IMG/VR virus record: IMGVR_UViG_3300030329_002261
Location: 3,217-32,101 of that record
Direction: 5' to 3' (one strand)
DNA: 28,885 bases
DNA from: a virus
Shown here: positions 18,442 through 26,819 of the stretch, piece after piece
Numbering within the stretch: the first letter of the stretch is position 1
Layout: every line of letters starts with the position of its first letter
The notes under the pieces: generated by a model
The model's input: only the letters and a program-made list of their open reading frames with translations
The model's database searches: none
Told to the model about the DNA's origin: nothing
Translations under genes and position numbers: made by a program

Positions 18442-20290
18442 TTATTTCTCCCCAGTTATTTCCAAACTCATAATCTACTTTATTTGGAACCTCTAGTGTA
18501 ACAGCCTGCTCCATAATCTCAATAATTTTTTTAGCCTGTGCGTCATCTTCTATGGATAGATCTAACTCGTCGTGTATTTGTATATGTGGTACAATACCCT
18601 CTTTATATAATTCTAACATTGCTTTTTTAGTCATGTCCGCAGCGCTTCCTTGAATTAACTTGTTTAGTGCTTTGTATGTGTAGGCTCTCCTGATCCCCGG
18701 TCCATGTTCCCTGAGTGCTTCCTCATGAGGTAATGCCTTATGCATCCCGAACTGGTTCGGTTCCCAAAGATGAAACCTACACAACCTACCTAGCAACGTT
18801 CTTATTTGCCCCCGATCCTGTGCTCTATTCGACGCTTTTTCCATAAGCTGTTTAACAAATGGTACACGTGAATGATAAGTATTAAATAAATCTGCAGCCT
18901 TATCTTTTGTTACACCTAGCTCAGCCTGAAGTTTAGCCTTACCCATACCATAAAATAATCCAAGGTTAATTGTTTTAGCCTGGGACCTGGGTATCTGAGC
19001 CATGTCTGCTACAGTCTGGTGAAAGTCTGCGCTTGAGTCATTGCTATAAGACTCAACAACATCATATACTGATGGTAATTTATACAGAGATGCATAGTGA
19101 ACAACTAATCTAGGTTCTTGTTGTGAATAGTCAAACACACCCCACTTACAGTCTTTTTCTGGAATAAACAACGATCTAATTTTAGGACCAAGATCTTTGT
19201 TACGTGCAGGTATCTGTTGTAGATTTGGATTTTGATAACTAAATCTACCAGTGACTGTGCCACCACCTGCGTTTCTTAGTTGGTTTATCTCTGCATGTAT
19301 CCTACCTTCATGTTCATATCGTATGATAGAATCTATAAAAGTTGTATGTGCTTTATTTATTTCTCTTGCCTGCGCTATCATTTTAACAACGGGATGATTA
19401 TGTTCTTGTAAAAAATTTTTAGTAAAACTTGGCGCTGCTGTTTTTTCTGTGCGTGGATATTCTAATCTTAATATGTCAAATACATTTGCAATAGATCTTG
19501 CTGCCCAGATCTGTGTATCAATATTAGTTTCACCTTTTATTTTATGTAGTAACTCTTTTTCTTGTGAGATTAATTCTTTTTTCATTGCATGTGCTTTTTC
19601 TATATCTACACGTACACCTTTGAATCTCATGTCAACCAGGCAGTGAAATAGGTCAGACTCTAGATCAAATATATCCTCCAGGTCTTGGCTCATAATTTCT
19701 TTTTTCATTTCTTGCCAAAGCCCTAGTGTAACTTCAGCATCACGTTCTGCATATGCACCAACGTGCATTGCAGGTAGTTTGTACATTTCTGATTTTGGAT
19801 CTATGCCCCATTCTTCTGCAGCCTCTGCAAGTGCAGCTTCGTTTTTACCATAACCAAGATAGTGCCATGATAAACTATTGAGATCATATCTAAATCTGTT
19901 CTCATCAGTCAACGCTGCAGCTATCATCGTGCATGCAATGTCGCCGTTAATTTTAAACCCCATTGCTCGCAACCAACAAACGTCATAGATCGCATTGTGA
20001 AAAATTTTTGTTGATGATGTTTCGAGTATATCTTTTAACCAAGATAGAACTCTGGTCCTATCCATGTTACCACCACCTTCATGTGCTATTGGAAAATATC
20101 CTTTAAAATGTTTTGTTGCAACAGCAATACCTATGACTTCACCATTACCAATAACAGAACCAGACCCCTTTTTTAATAAGTCAGGATCTTTTGTTTCTAG
20201 GTCAATTGCTATTTCATCTACATGACGTAAGTCAGGAAACTCTGTGGGTTTTACCCACTCCGTTTGCGCTTCAAACTTAGGAATTTTCAC
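18434..20290 (-). CDS. polA: Family A DNA polymerase with 3'-5' exonuclease
   Basis: This is the replicative polymerase. Start GTG at 20290, with GAGAGG upstream, preferred over TTG at 20305; 618 residues. Exonuclease motifs: AIDLETKD (Asp30, Glu32), FHNAIYDVCW (Asn99, Asp103), YAERDAEVT (Tyr180, Asp184), all intact for proofreading. Polymerase motifs: FDYSQQEPRL (motif A, Asp387), RSQAKTINLGLFYGMG (O helix, Arg435, Lys439, Tyr447), IQIHDELD (motif C, 573-575). The O-helix position equal to E. coli Phe762 is Leu443. There is no N-terminal 5' nuclease domain, as usual in phages. It belongs to the operon with primase and SF1 helicase. Confidence 0.97.
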   Translation of the reverse strand: MKIPKFEAQTEWVKPTEFPDLRHVDEIAIDLETKDPDLLKKGSGSVIGNGEVIGIAVATKHFKGYFPIAHEGGGNMDRTRVLSWLKDILETSSTKIFHNAIYDVCWLRAMGFKINGDIACTMIAAALTDENRFRYDLNSLSWHYLGYGKNEAALAEAAEEWGIDPKSEMYKLPAMHVGAYAERDAEVTLGLWQEMKKEIMSQDLEDIFDLESDLFHCLVDMRFKGVRVDIEKAHAMKKELISQEKELLHKIKGETNIDTQIWAARSIANVFDILRLEYPRTEKTAAPSFTKNFLQEHNHPVVKMIAQAREINKAHTTFIDSIIRYEHEGRIHAEINQLRNAGGGTVTGRFSYQNPNLQQIPARNKDLGPKIRSLFIPEKDCKWGVFDYSQQEPRLVVHYASLYKLPSVYDVVESYSNDSSADFHQTVADMAQIPRSQAKTINLGLFYGMGKAKLQAELGVTKDKAADLFNTYHSRVPFVKQLMEKASNRAQDRGQIRTLLGRLCRFHLWEPNQFGMHKALPHEEALREHGPGIRRAYTYKALNKLIQGSAADMTKKAMLELYKEGIVPHIQIHDELDLSIEDDAQAKKIIEIMEQAVTLEVPNKVDYEFGNNWGEING

Positions 20291-20498
20291 TATAATCCCT
20301 CTCAATAATCATCTCTAAGAAATGTATGGCCTTCAATATATCTTCCTTTCCGTTCTTATCTTGATGACGGATTATGTATTTTATAGCACAACCTTCAGGA
20401 TATAGCAATTTATTCTCTACTACAAACTTGCTTGGCTGTATTTTATATTTTTTATAATGAGATCCTCCGTGTTGTTTATCCCAAACTTTCGATGTCAT
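20277..20498 (-). CDS. DUF3310-family protein
   Basis: A 73-residue protein with the family signature: HGGSHYKKYKIQPSKFVVEN, LLYPEGCAIKYIIRHQDKNG, KEDILKAIHFLEMIIE. Members are widespread in phages next to replication or nucleotide-metabolism genes, sometimes labelled nucleotide-kinase-like; the real activity is not established. The ATG at 20498 lies inside the end of the helicase gene (23-nt overlap) with AGGGGA upstream, and its end overlaps the PolA start by 14 nt. Confidence 0.85.
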   Translation of the reverse strand: MTSKVWDKQHGGSHYKKYKIQPSKFVVENKLLYPEGCAIKYIIRHQDKNGKEDILKAIHFLEMIIERDYSENS

Positions 20499-21969
20499 AT
20501 CCCCTGTCCTCCTTTTTTGCGGCTAGTATATAAAGATTTTGTTTTGTTCTAGTCACACCCACATACCAAACTCTATTTTCTTCATCTGACTTGTCATCAT
20601 TTTTTTCTGCTGATTCTCTGATTGTTTTTGTGTTGTCTAAAATTAATAATACATTTTCTGCCTCTCCACCTTTCGCAGAATGTATAGTGGATAATTTAAC
20701 TCTAGCATCTTTTGATAATTCTTCTCCGTTTCTTAACATTTCACGTATGTATAAATTTTCTTCAGGATTAGATTTAAATACTTCATACCATTCTTGATGT
20801 GTAAAATACCCAAACTCGTAAAGATCGTACATTCTTTCTTCTGATATTTCTGTATCTTCCTGTAAAAATTCAAACAAATCTCTGCACTCTGAGAGAGATA
20901 ATTTATCTCCGTTTGTCCACCTGGTGTAATTTTTAATAGATGTGTACAATCTTTTTCCATAGCTTTTACGTCCTTTGTATTCGTAGTAAATAGCCATATC
21001 TTTTAATATTGGCATAAGTTTGTTCAGTCTATCGTTATACCTGGCTAACACTAACCATTGTCCGGTGTGTAACGGAACATCTTCAATAGAAGTTATGTGG
21101 TGAACGGATCCCATGTCTGGTCTAGGTGACCATTGTTTTTTTATTCTCCTTTCGTCTGGTATACGATTTAAAATTTGATCAGCTATATGTTGCACCATGC
21201 TTGGCACTCGATAAGATTGTGGCAAAATAATGTCTTTCTTTGCTGTAATATTTTGAAACATTTTAACATCTGCACCCGCCCAACCATAAATTGCTTGGTC
21301 ATCGTCGCCTGCTAAAATTACGTACTTACTATTTTTTATTATTTCTTTACACATCTTCCATTGTATCGGAGATAAATCTTGAGCCTCGTCTATAAAAGCT
21401 ATGTCTAATTTTGGACACATTTCTGACACAATAAATTTTTCAATCATGTCAGTAAAATCTACCAGTTTAAACGAGTCTTTATAATTAATAACTTCTGTTT
21501 GAAGTATAGATAACAATCGTTTATCCAGTGTTTCTGAATACATGCCTGTATTATATTCATCTTCAACGGATATTTCTTTTATCCTCGCTGCATTTATTAA
21601 ATTAAAATATTCACTATCAGAATCTACAAACCCAGTTTTTTCTTGACCCTCAGAGTAGACCGTAACTTCAATACCTAATTTTCTACCTATGTCTTCATAG
21701 TGCTCATCCTGCATGACCTCAGATTTTTTTAATCCTAATCTTGTAAACGCTAGAGAGTGTAGAGTTCTAAAATGTTTTAAGTCTTTTCTATTGTATCTTG
21801 GATATTGTTCTAACATTCTATCAATCGCTTCCTCTGCAGCTTTTTTAGTAAAAGCAAAGTACCCTATCTTATCTATGGGCGTGCCTAATTTTAAAAATGT
21901 CTTCACATATTTTAAAAGTTTGGTTGTCTTGCCAGTGCCTGGGGGTCCAAATAATTTTCTACTAATCAC
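20476..21969 (-). CDS. UvrD/PcrA-like SF1 helicase
   Basis: A 497-residue ATP-dependent helicase. Motifs: FGPPGTGKTTKLL (Walker A, 7-19), YFAFTKKAAEEA (Ia), TLHSLAF, DIAFIDEAQDLSPIQW (II), LAGDDDQAIYGWAGAD (III), LPQSYRVP (IV), KLSTIHSAKGGEAENVLLI (V) and VWYVGVTRTKQNLYIL (VI). This is the complete UvrD set in a rather short protein. It starts with GTG at 21969 (GGAG upstream, GTGA overlap with primase) and lies between primase and polymerase. No DnaB-type helicase is in the window, so this may be the replicative unwinding enzyme. Confidence 0.95.
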   Translation of the reverse strand: MISRKLFGPPGTGKTTKLLKYVKTFLKLGTPIDKIGYFAFTKKAAEEAIDRMLEQYPRYNRKDLKHFRTLHSLAFTRLGLKKSEVMQDEHYEDIGRKLGIEVTVYSEGQEKTGFVDSDSEYFNLINAARIKEISVEDEYNTGMYSETLDKRLLSILQTEVINYKDSFKLVDFTDMIEKFIVSEMCPKLDIAFIDEAQDLSPIQWKMCKEIIKNSKYVILAGDDDQAIYGWAGADVKMFQNITAKKDIILPQSYRVPSMVQHIADQILNRIPDERRIKKQWSPRPDMGSVHHITSIEDVPLHTGQWLVLARYNDRLNKLMPILKDMAIYYEYKGRKSYGKRLYTSIKNYTRWTNGDKLSLSECRDLFEFLQEDTEISEERMYDLYEFGYFTHQEWYEVFKSNPEENLYIREMLRNGEELSKDARVKLSTIHSAKGGEAENVLLILDNTKTIRESAEKNDDKSDEENRVWYVGVTRTKQNLYILAAKKEDRGYDIESLG

Positions 21970-23600
21970 ATTATCTCCGTTTTATGTTTCAATGGTTTAT
22001 GATTGATTGGTATCTCCTCAAAAGATTTTAAATTAATTTGCACCACATTTTTTACAGATGCATTATATTTTCCTTTTTCTTTTGTAGGAAATCTTTTTTG
22101 TTCTAAAAACTCTATCTCACATTCTCTATAGGCTAACTCCATGATACGACCTGTTTTTTCTTCTTTATATTTCCAATCTTTTGCTTTCAATCTTTCAAAA
22201 AATTTATCAAATTTAAAAAATGCATAGTCACCTTCAATTAACACTGACCCAGTTTTAAAGGCAGCATCGTTAGTCGCTTTTGGTCCATTTATTTTTGCAT
22301 GTAGAACATCGTGTAGTTTTTCTTTTGGTGAAGTTCCTATTGGTGGTTGCACTGTTTTCTGTGTAGAGTAAAGAGCGTCCATTACTGTTTGTTCTTGATC
22401 TCCTTTTATTAGAGGTGGTAAAAAACCTGCAGCCTTTGCTATGGCATTTCTACGCTTACGTTGATCGTTTAAATGTTCTATTGATTTACAGTGCACTGTT
22501 GCTGTTCCGATACCATCAGGTTTAGTCACATCAAACTCATACTCAGGTTCTTCAAATATTTCTATCTTTCTTAAATTGGTTAATACAGGATACGCTCCTT
22601 TAGATCCTGCCAACACTCCAAATTTTTTCTTAACACAAATACCTTTTTTACAAAAATCACTTATCGGACTTTCATTACAGGTGTATCCTTTTTCTGATCT
22701 CTTCCAAGATTTTAATTTAGCGCTTAATTTTTTATCGTCCCATGCATTAGCATGTGATTCTTCAAAAAATTTTACTGGTGCATTTTTAACCTTGCGTTCC
22801 CAATCGTCGGGGTACTTCATCTTCACAAACACATGATAATTATACATAAATCGATCTTTGCCATCGAAACCTTTTTGGTTAGAAATCTTGGAAATGTCTG
22901 CAAGACAAGGTGGACCATCAATTAAATCTTCATCTACGCCTCTGTATATTTTTAAATCTATTTCGTTAGTAATAATTTCTAGATCTTTTTTAGATACTAG
23001 ATTTGACTCAACTACTTTTAAAAATTGATCTAACTCAAACTTAGTCCCATCTAAGTTCATGGCTTTTCTTTTATCACCGTAGTAAGGTAAATTAATAAAT
23101 TGACCTGGTTTTAAATTACCTGTCTCCTCGTCTCTAGTTAATTCTGTTTGCTTTGGAAATATTTCAGTGTCTTGTTTTAATTTAAATAAGGGTAATAAAT
23201 TAGTTAAAAAAGATTTTACAATTTTAGCATTCGTAAATGCATCCATGAAAATACATAAATGCAAACCACCGCTTTTAGATTCTATTGGTATGAGAGGAAG
23301 ATCGTATTGTTGTATTGTATCTATAAAAAATTTTTTATCAAAATCATCATATTCTTTTGGATCAATGTCTATGACTCCAAACTTAACTTCTTTGTTTTCA
23401 TTACATGGTTGAATACCAATTGACACCTTGCCTTGCAAGTGAGAGCTATAGACAGATTCTGTTAACTTCTCAAAGTTCCAACGATAGACTGGTTTTTTCT
23501 TGCCGCTGTCAGGATCAACAAAAGCCTCGGGATGATCAAAGTCAGCTAATCCATATGCCGATCTATATCCATCAAAAAATTTTATATATCTAGTATCCAT
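21966..23600 (-). CDS. Primase-polymerase of the archaeo-eukaryotic (AEP, TOTE-like) type
   Basis: A 544-residue protein from ATG at 23600. The AEP catalytic signature is FGVIDIDPKEYDD (Asp78, Asp80), SKSGGLHLCIF (His114), EIFPKQ (Lys150) and GQFINLPYYG. This order matches primase-polymerases of the TOTE group rather than the DnaG type. A Cys cluster, YTCNESPISDFCKKGICVKK, at about 305-325 could hold zinc or iron-sulphur. A C-terminal helical part follows. An ATG at 23651 would add 17 residues of unusual composition encoded by a hairpin, so I reject it. It precedes the SF1 helicase with GTGA overlap. It likely makes primers for PolA. Confidence 0.88.
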   Translation of the reverse strand: MDTRYIKFFDGYRSAYGLADFDHPEAFVDPDSGKKKPVYRWNFEKLTESVYSSHLQGKVSIGIQPCNENKEVKFGVIDIDPKEYDDFDKKFFIDTIQQYDLPLIPIESKSGGLHLCIFMDAFTNAKIVKSFLTNLLPLFKLKQDTEIFPKQTELTRDEETGNLKPGQFINLPYYGDKRKAMNLDGTKFELDQFLKVVESNLVSKKDLEIITNEIDLKIYRGVDEDLIDGPPCLADISKISNQKGFDGKDRFMYNYHVFVKMKYPDDWERKVKNAPVKFFEESHANAWDDKKLSAKLKSWKRSEKGYTCNESPISDFCKKGICVKKKFGVLAGSKGAYPVLTNLRKIEIFEEPEYEFDVTKPDGIGTATVHCKSIEHLNDQRKRRNAIAKAAGFLPPLIKGDQEQTVMDALYSTQKTVQPPIGTSPKEKLHDVLHAKINGPKATNDAAFKTGSVLIEGDYAFFKFDKFFERLKAKDWKYKEEKTGRIMELAYRECEIEFLEQKRFPTKEKGKYNASVKNVVQINLKSFEEIPINHKPLKHKTEIM

Positions 23601-23610
23601 AACTGAGTTA

Positions 23611-23643
23611 CGTGGGCCTTCCACTCTCGCTTCCCGGCCCACG
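23611..23643 (-). promoter_or_regulatory. Hairpin in the leader of the primase gene
   Basis: CGTGGGCC at 23611-23618 pairs with GGCCCACG at 23636-23643 (8 bp, 17-nt loop), in a locally GC-rich stretch. On the mRNA the only purine-rich candidate ribosome-binding sequence (GGAAGG) lies at the loop-stem border, about 15 nt before the ATG. No T-run follows, so it is not an intrinsic terminator. It may control primase translation. Confidence 0.5.
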
Positions 23644-23663
23644 CTGCGCATACCCCGTAGGGA

Positions 23664-24425
23664 TTAGATAATGCTATCCTTTGATTTTGTTTCAGTCTCA
23701 CCGTGTTTTGCTTTCACAGCACCTTTTGAGATGCTTTCTGAAAACGATTTAGCTTGACTGTATAAGGATTGATCAGTTATTGGGCCCACTTTACTAACTT
23801 CCCAACCAAACCATGTGCCTTTATCATTTGACATTTGTGTGGTTTTTAGTTTGTAAATGTGGCTGAAAGATGCTGGTGTGAATAAACCTTTTGCTCCTTT
23901 CAATCTTATACCATTCATCATTGTATTCCACTTTCTACTAATTTTTAATTGAGTAGATTTCATGGATATCAATGCTGTTGATGGATTATCTCCCATGATT
24001 ATGACAAAGTGAGACGCAGTCTTCTCAATATAATTACCATTTGGTAATCTATCTTTGTAGTTTGCATCTGGTGTTGTCTTGGACATGATATCAGATGAAG
24101 AATCATAAATTGCAACTGGTGCACCTAATCCCTCTCCCCTATCTTTCCATTCGATGTACTCTAGTTTATAAAAACATGGAATTACATCTATACCTTTTAC
24201 TCCATCATGCAGTTCACCTGATACTGAATTAAATATCATACCTGGTTCTGCACCTTCGACATACTTACCGTCACGTTTATTAACTTCTGGTGAAAGCTGT
24301 CCAAGGATTTTTAGAAAAGGAAGGGCTAGATCTTCTTGACCTATTTTACCCAAACCTTTTGCTGCATCTTCTTCAAACACATTTGCTGGAAGACCTGCAG
24401 ACTTTTTCTCTGTTACTTGGTTCAT
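23664..24425 (-). CDS. Putative ssDNA-binding-type replication protein
   Basis: A 253-residue protein: LALPFLKILGQLSPEVNKRD, VEGAEPGMIFNSVSGELHDG, VIPCFYKLEYIEWKDRGEG, HFVIIMGDNPSTALISMKST, and a long strand-rich part, IYKLKTTQMSNDKGTWFGWE. The C-terminal 30 residues are charged and probably disordered. The order of genes (before primase, helicase and polymerase) and the beta-rich middle fit an ssDNA-binding protein, but I do not see a definite OB-fold signature. The ATG at 24425 has AAGGAG upstream. Treated as conserved phage hypothetical with this suggestion. Confidence 0.72.
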   Translation of the reverse strand: MNQVTEKKSAGLPANVFEEDAAKGLGKIGQEDLALPFLKILGQLSPEVNKRDGKYVEGAEPGMIFNSVSGELHDGVKGIDVIPCFYKLEYIEWKDRGEGLGAPVAIYDSSSDIMSKTTPDANYKDRLPNGNYIEKTASHFVIIMGDNPSTALISMKSTQLKISRKWNTMMNGIRLKGAKGLFTPASFSHIYKLKTTQMSNDKGTWFGWEVSKVGPITDQSLYSQAKSFSESISKGAVKAKHGETETKSKDSII

Positions 24426-24427
24426 GT

Positions 24428-24982
24428 TTATTTGCTCCTTGTTACTTTAGTTCTGTTTCCTGAGAACACGTTAAATAGATCAGAGGGCATCTCTTGTCCA
24501 GACTCGAGACGCTCCCTGACCAATGCTTTGAGAGTCATGGGCTCGACCTTTAATTTCTGGACGGGTTGATATCCTTGACCCTGCGCAAGGACAGCGTATT
24601 GCTGTGCCTTGTTATCTTCGTTACGACCAAAGGAAACTGTAATCTCATTTTTAATAAGATCACCTAGGCCGTTTTCTCGAAGCCATTTAAATGCTGCCTC
24701 TTTATTAGCTGCTGTAATAGAAGCACCATAAACTGGTTTTACTTCAACTGAAGAACCATCTGCTAATTTTAACGTAGAGATATTCATCTCTTGCATCATA
24801 GTGGGTATGACCTCACCAGATAATAGATCTAGATGCCTCTTTAGTTCTTTCAATTCTTTTTCTTTTTCTTGAAACTCATCTTCTAATTTTTTAAGTTTCA
24901 CTACTTGATCTGACAAAGATTTAGCGTCATTGACTGAGTTTAAATCTTCTCTTTGATCCTGTTCAAAATTAATACTACTCAT
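24428..24982 (-). CDS. Coiled-coil phage protein of the replication operon
   Basis: A 184-residue protein. Residues 25-60 form a coiled coil (QVVKLKKLEDEFQEKEKELK). Then LADGSSVEVKPVYGASITAA, and a C-terminal part VEPMTLKALVRERLESGQEM PSDLF-like with NVFSGNRTKV at the end. Similar proteins with the TLKALVRER...PxDLF ending occur in podoviruses in my memory, mostly unnamed. It starts inside the end of the previous gene (ATGAGTAG overlap). A role with the next protein in DNA binding or recombination is inferred from position. Confidence 0.78.
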   Translation of the reverse strand: MSSINFEQDQREDLNSVNDAKSLSDQVVKLKKLEDEFQEKEKELKELKRHLDLLSGEVIPTMMQEMNISTLKLADGSSVEVKPVYGASITAANKEAAFKWLRENGLGDLIKNEITVSFGRNEDNKAQQYAVLAQGQGYQPVQKLKVEPMTLKALVRERLESGQEMPSDLFNVFSGNRTKVTRSK

Positions 24983-25331
24983 TAGTTTCTCCTTTCTCGT
25001 ATAAGTTTATTGCAATAGGATAATATTGCCTTTCTTGCTTATCCCATTTTAATAAGTTGTATTTTCCATTTGTAATATCAGATACAATAGAACATGCAAC
25101 ACCAATTAGTGCAGGGTCGCCTGTCAATAATAAATAATCTTCTGAGTTATAATTTTTTAAAAGTTTTCTTAATTTAAAAATTAATGGTCCAGGAGAAAAT
25201 ATCATCTGTGAAAGTTCAGGTAATAAAAATTTTAGAGTGCCATATTTTTGTGCACCTATAATGTTTATTTTAGGGTTACCTGCTTTTGTGCCTGGCACCT
25301 CCTGTATCACATAAACTATTCTTTCTGACAT
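24975..25331 (-). CDS. First gene of the replication operon, hypothetical
   Basis: A 118-residue protein: MSERIVYVIQEVPGTKAGNP, then KYGTLKFLLPELSQMIFSPG, KLRKLLKNYNSEDYLLLTGD PALIG-like with GDP at about 75-77, and LLKWDKQERQYYPIAINL. The pattern looks like a small alpha/beta domain. The ATG at 25331 is preferred over an extension with unnatural composition reaching 25424, which would run past the divergent promoter. The predicted transcription start is one or two bases before the ATG, so the mRNA may be leaderless. I do not know its function. Confidence 0.8.
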   Translation of the reverse strand: MSERIVYVIQEVPGTKAGNPKINIIGAQKYGTLKFLLPELSQMIFSPGPLIFKLRKLLKNYNSEDYLLLTGDPALIGVACSIVSDITNGKYNLLKWDKQERQYYPIAINLYEKGETNE

Positions 25332-25360
25332 TGACAAACAATATAAAGATGTTATATACT
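25331..25360 (+). promoter_or_regulatory. Promoter for the SNF2-like helicase gene
   Basis: TTGACA at 25331-25336, 18-base spacer, TATACT at 25355-25360. The predicted start is near 25367, 19 nt before the ATG at 25386, where no strong ribosome-binding site is seen. The -35 overlaps the first codon of the divergent gene. Confidence 0.8.
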
Positions 25361-25367
25361 TTGTCAA
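25340..25367 (-). promoter_or_regulatory. Promoter for the replication operon, predicted leaderless
   Basis: Minus-strand TTGACA at 25367-25362 (within CTATTGACAA), 16-base spacer, TATATT at 25345-25340. The ATG at 25331 is nine bases after the -10. It is fully interlocked with the divergent plus-strand promoter over 37 bp, so RNA polymerase can serve only one at a time. Confidence 0.82.
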
Positions 25368-25385
25368 TAGAAAGTAGAAAATATT

Positions 25386-26819
25386 ATGAAATATAAATTT
25401 AAGACTACGCCATATGAGCATCAACTTAAAGCATTGGAGATGTCCTGGAACAAACCATACTTTGCATATTTTATGGAAATGGGTACCGGTAAATCCAAAG
25501 TGCTAATAGATAATATATCCATGCTTTATGACAATGGTAAGATAAATGGTGTTTTAATTGTGGCACCAAAAGGTGTCGTAAAAAACTGGTATGAATCTGA
25601 GATACCTACGCATTTGGTAGATCATATTGAACACAAAACGGTGTTATGGCAATCTAATATAAATCAAACACAACAGAAAAAATTAAACACTTTGTTTGAA
25701 ACTGGTGAAGATTTACATATTTTAATCATGAATGTAGAGGCTTTATCAACTAAAAAAGGTGTGGACTTTGCAGAAAAATTTTTACTTTCTCACAGGTCTA
25801 TGATGGCTATTGATGAATCTACTACGATAAAAAATCCAGAGGCCAAACGTACAAAAAATATATGTAAATTAGGGTTATCTACTAAATATAATAGAATACT
25901 AACTGGATCACCTGTAACTAAATCACCACTAGATTTATATAAACAATGTGATTTTTTAATGCCAGAACTGTTGGGCCACTCTTCTTATTATTCTTTTAGA
26001 ACCAGGTATGCTGTAATGCGAACCGCTAACTTTGGAGGACGGTCTGTTCAAATTGTAGTTGGTTATAGAAATTTGAATGAACTATCAGAAAAATTAAAAC
26101 CATTTTCTTATCGTGTATTAAAAGATGATTGTTTAGATTTACCTAAAAAAACTTATATGAAACGAACTGTATCTTTGACTACAGAGCAATCAAAAGCCTA
26201 TCGACAAATGAAGGAGATGGCTCTTGCTAGTTTTAATGGTAAAATGATGACCACTGCTACAGTTTTAACTCAACTCATGAGACTCCAACAAATAACTTGT
26301 GGTAACTTTGTAGCGGATGATGGCACCATGGTTGATTTGGATACAAATAGAATACCTGAGCTAATGGATTTATTAGATGAAGTAGAGGGTAAGGTAGTTA
26401 TCTGGGCACATTTTCAAAAAGATGTGAATAGAATTATAAAAGAAATTAGTAAAAAGTATGGTGAGAATAGTTACGTAGACTACTATGGTAAAACACTTCA
26501 AGAAGACAGACAGAAAAATATTAAAAAGTTCCAAGATCCCCGGTCCCCGGTCAGATTCTTCGTGGGCACTACACAAACCGGTGGATATGGCATCACGCTC
26601 ACCGCTGCATCAACCATGGTGTATTATTCTAATGGTTATGATTTAGAGAAAAGACAACAGTCAGAGGCTAGAATAGATCGTATTGGTCAAGAAAAACCTA
26701 TGACTTATGTTGATATAATATGTGAAGATACTGTTGACGATAGAATTGTACAGGCTTTACGTAAAAAAGTAGATATTGCAACTCAAATTATGGGTGAAGA
26801 ATTAAAGGCCTGGATCTAA
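25386..26819 (+). CDS. SNF2-like SF2 helicase/ATPase
   Basis: A 477-residue protein with a complete SNF2 set: YEHQLKALEMSW (Q-type), FMEMGTGKSKV (Walker A, 30-39), LIVAPKGVVKNWYESEI (Ia), MMAIDESTTIKNPEAKRTK (II, with DEST), LTGSPVTKSPLDLY (III), KVVIWAHFQKDVNRII (IV), FFVGTTQTGGYGITLTAAST (V) and QSEARIDRIGQEKPMTYVDI (VI). SNF2 translocases move along duplex DNA and remodel or unwind structures. It is the only plus-strand replication gene, with a strong divergent promoter. Its end overlaps the convergent oxygenase by 18 nt. Confidence 0.95.
   Translation: MKYKFKTTPYEHQLKALEMSWNKPYFAYFMEMGTGKSKVLIDNISMLYDNGKINGVLIVAPKGVVKNWYESEIPTHLVDHIEHKTVLWQSNINQTQQKKLNTLFETGEDLHILIMNVEALSTKKGVDFAEKFLLSHRSMMAIDESTTIKNPEAKRTKNICKLGLSTKYNRILTGSPVTKSPLDLYKQCDFLMPELLGHSSYYSFRTRYAVMRTANFGGRSVQIVVGYRNLNELSEKLKPFSYRVLKDDCLDLPKKTYMKRTVSLTTEQSKAYRQMKEMALASFNGKMMTTATVLTQLMRLQQITCGNFVADDGTMVDLDTNRIPELMDLLDEVEGKVVIWAHFQKDVNRIIKEISKKYGENSYVDYYGKTLQEDRQKNIKKFQDPRSPVRFFVGTTQTGGYGITLTAASTMVYYSNGYDLEKRQQSEARIDRIGQEKPMTYVDIICEDTVDDRIVQALRKKVDIATQIMGEELKAWI

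Noticed and set aside
23601-23651. N-terminal extension of primase from ATG 23651
   Set aside because: The extension is the translation of the GC-rich hairpin, with atypical composition; the ATG at 23600 gives a natural start.
25332-25424. Longer start of the 24975 gene at 25424
   Set aside because: It would run through both divergent promoters and into the SNF2-like gene; the residues are unnatural.
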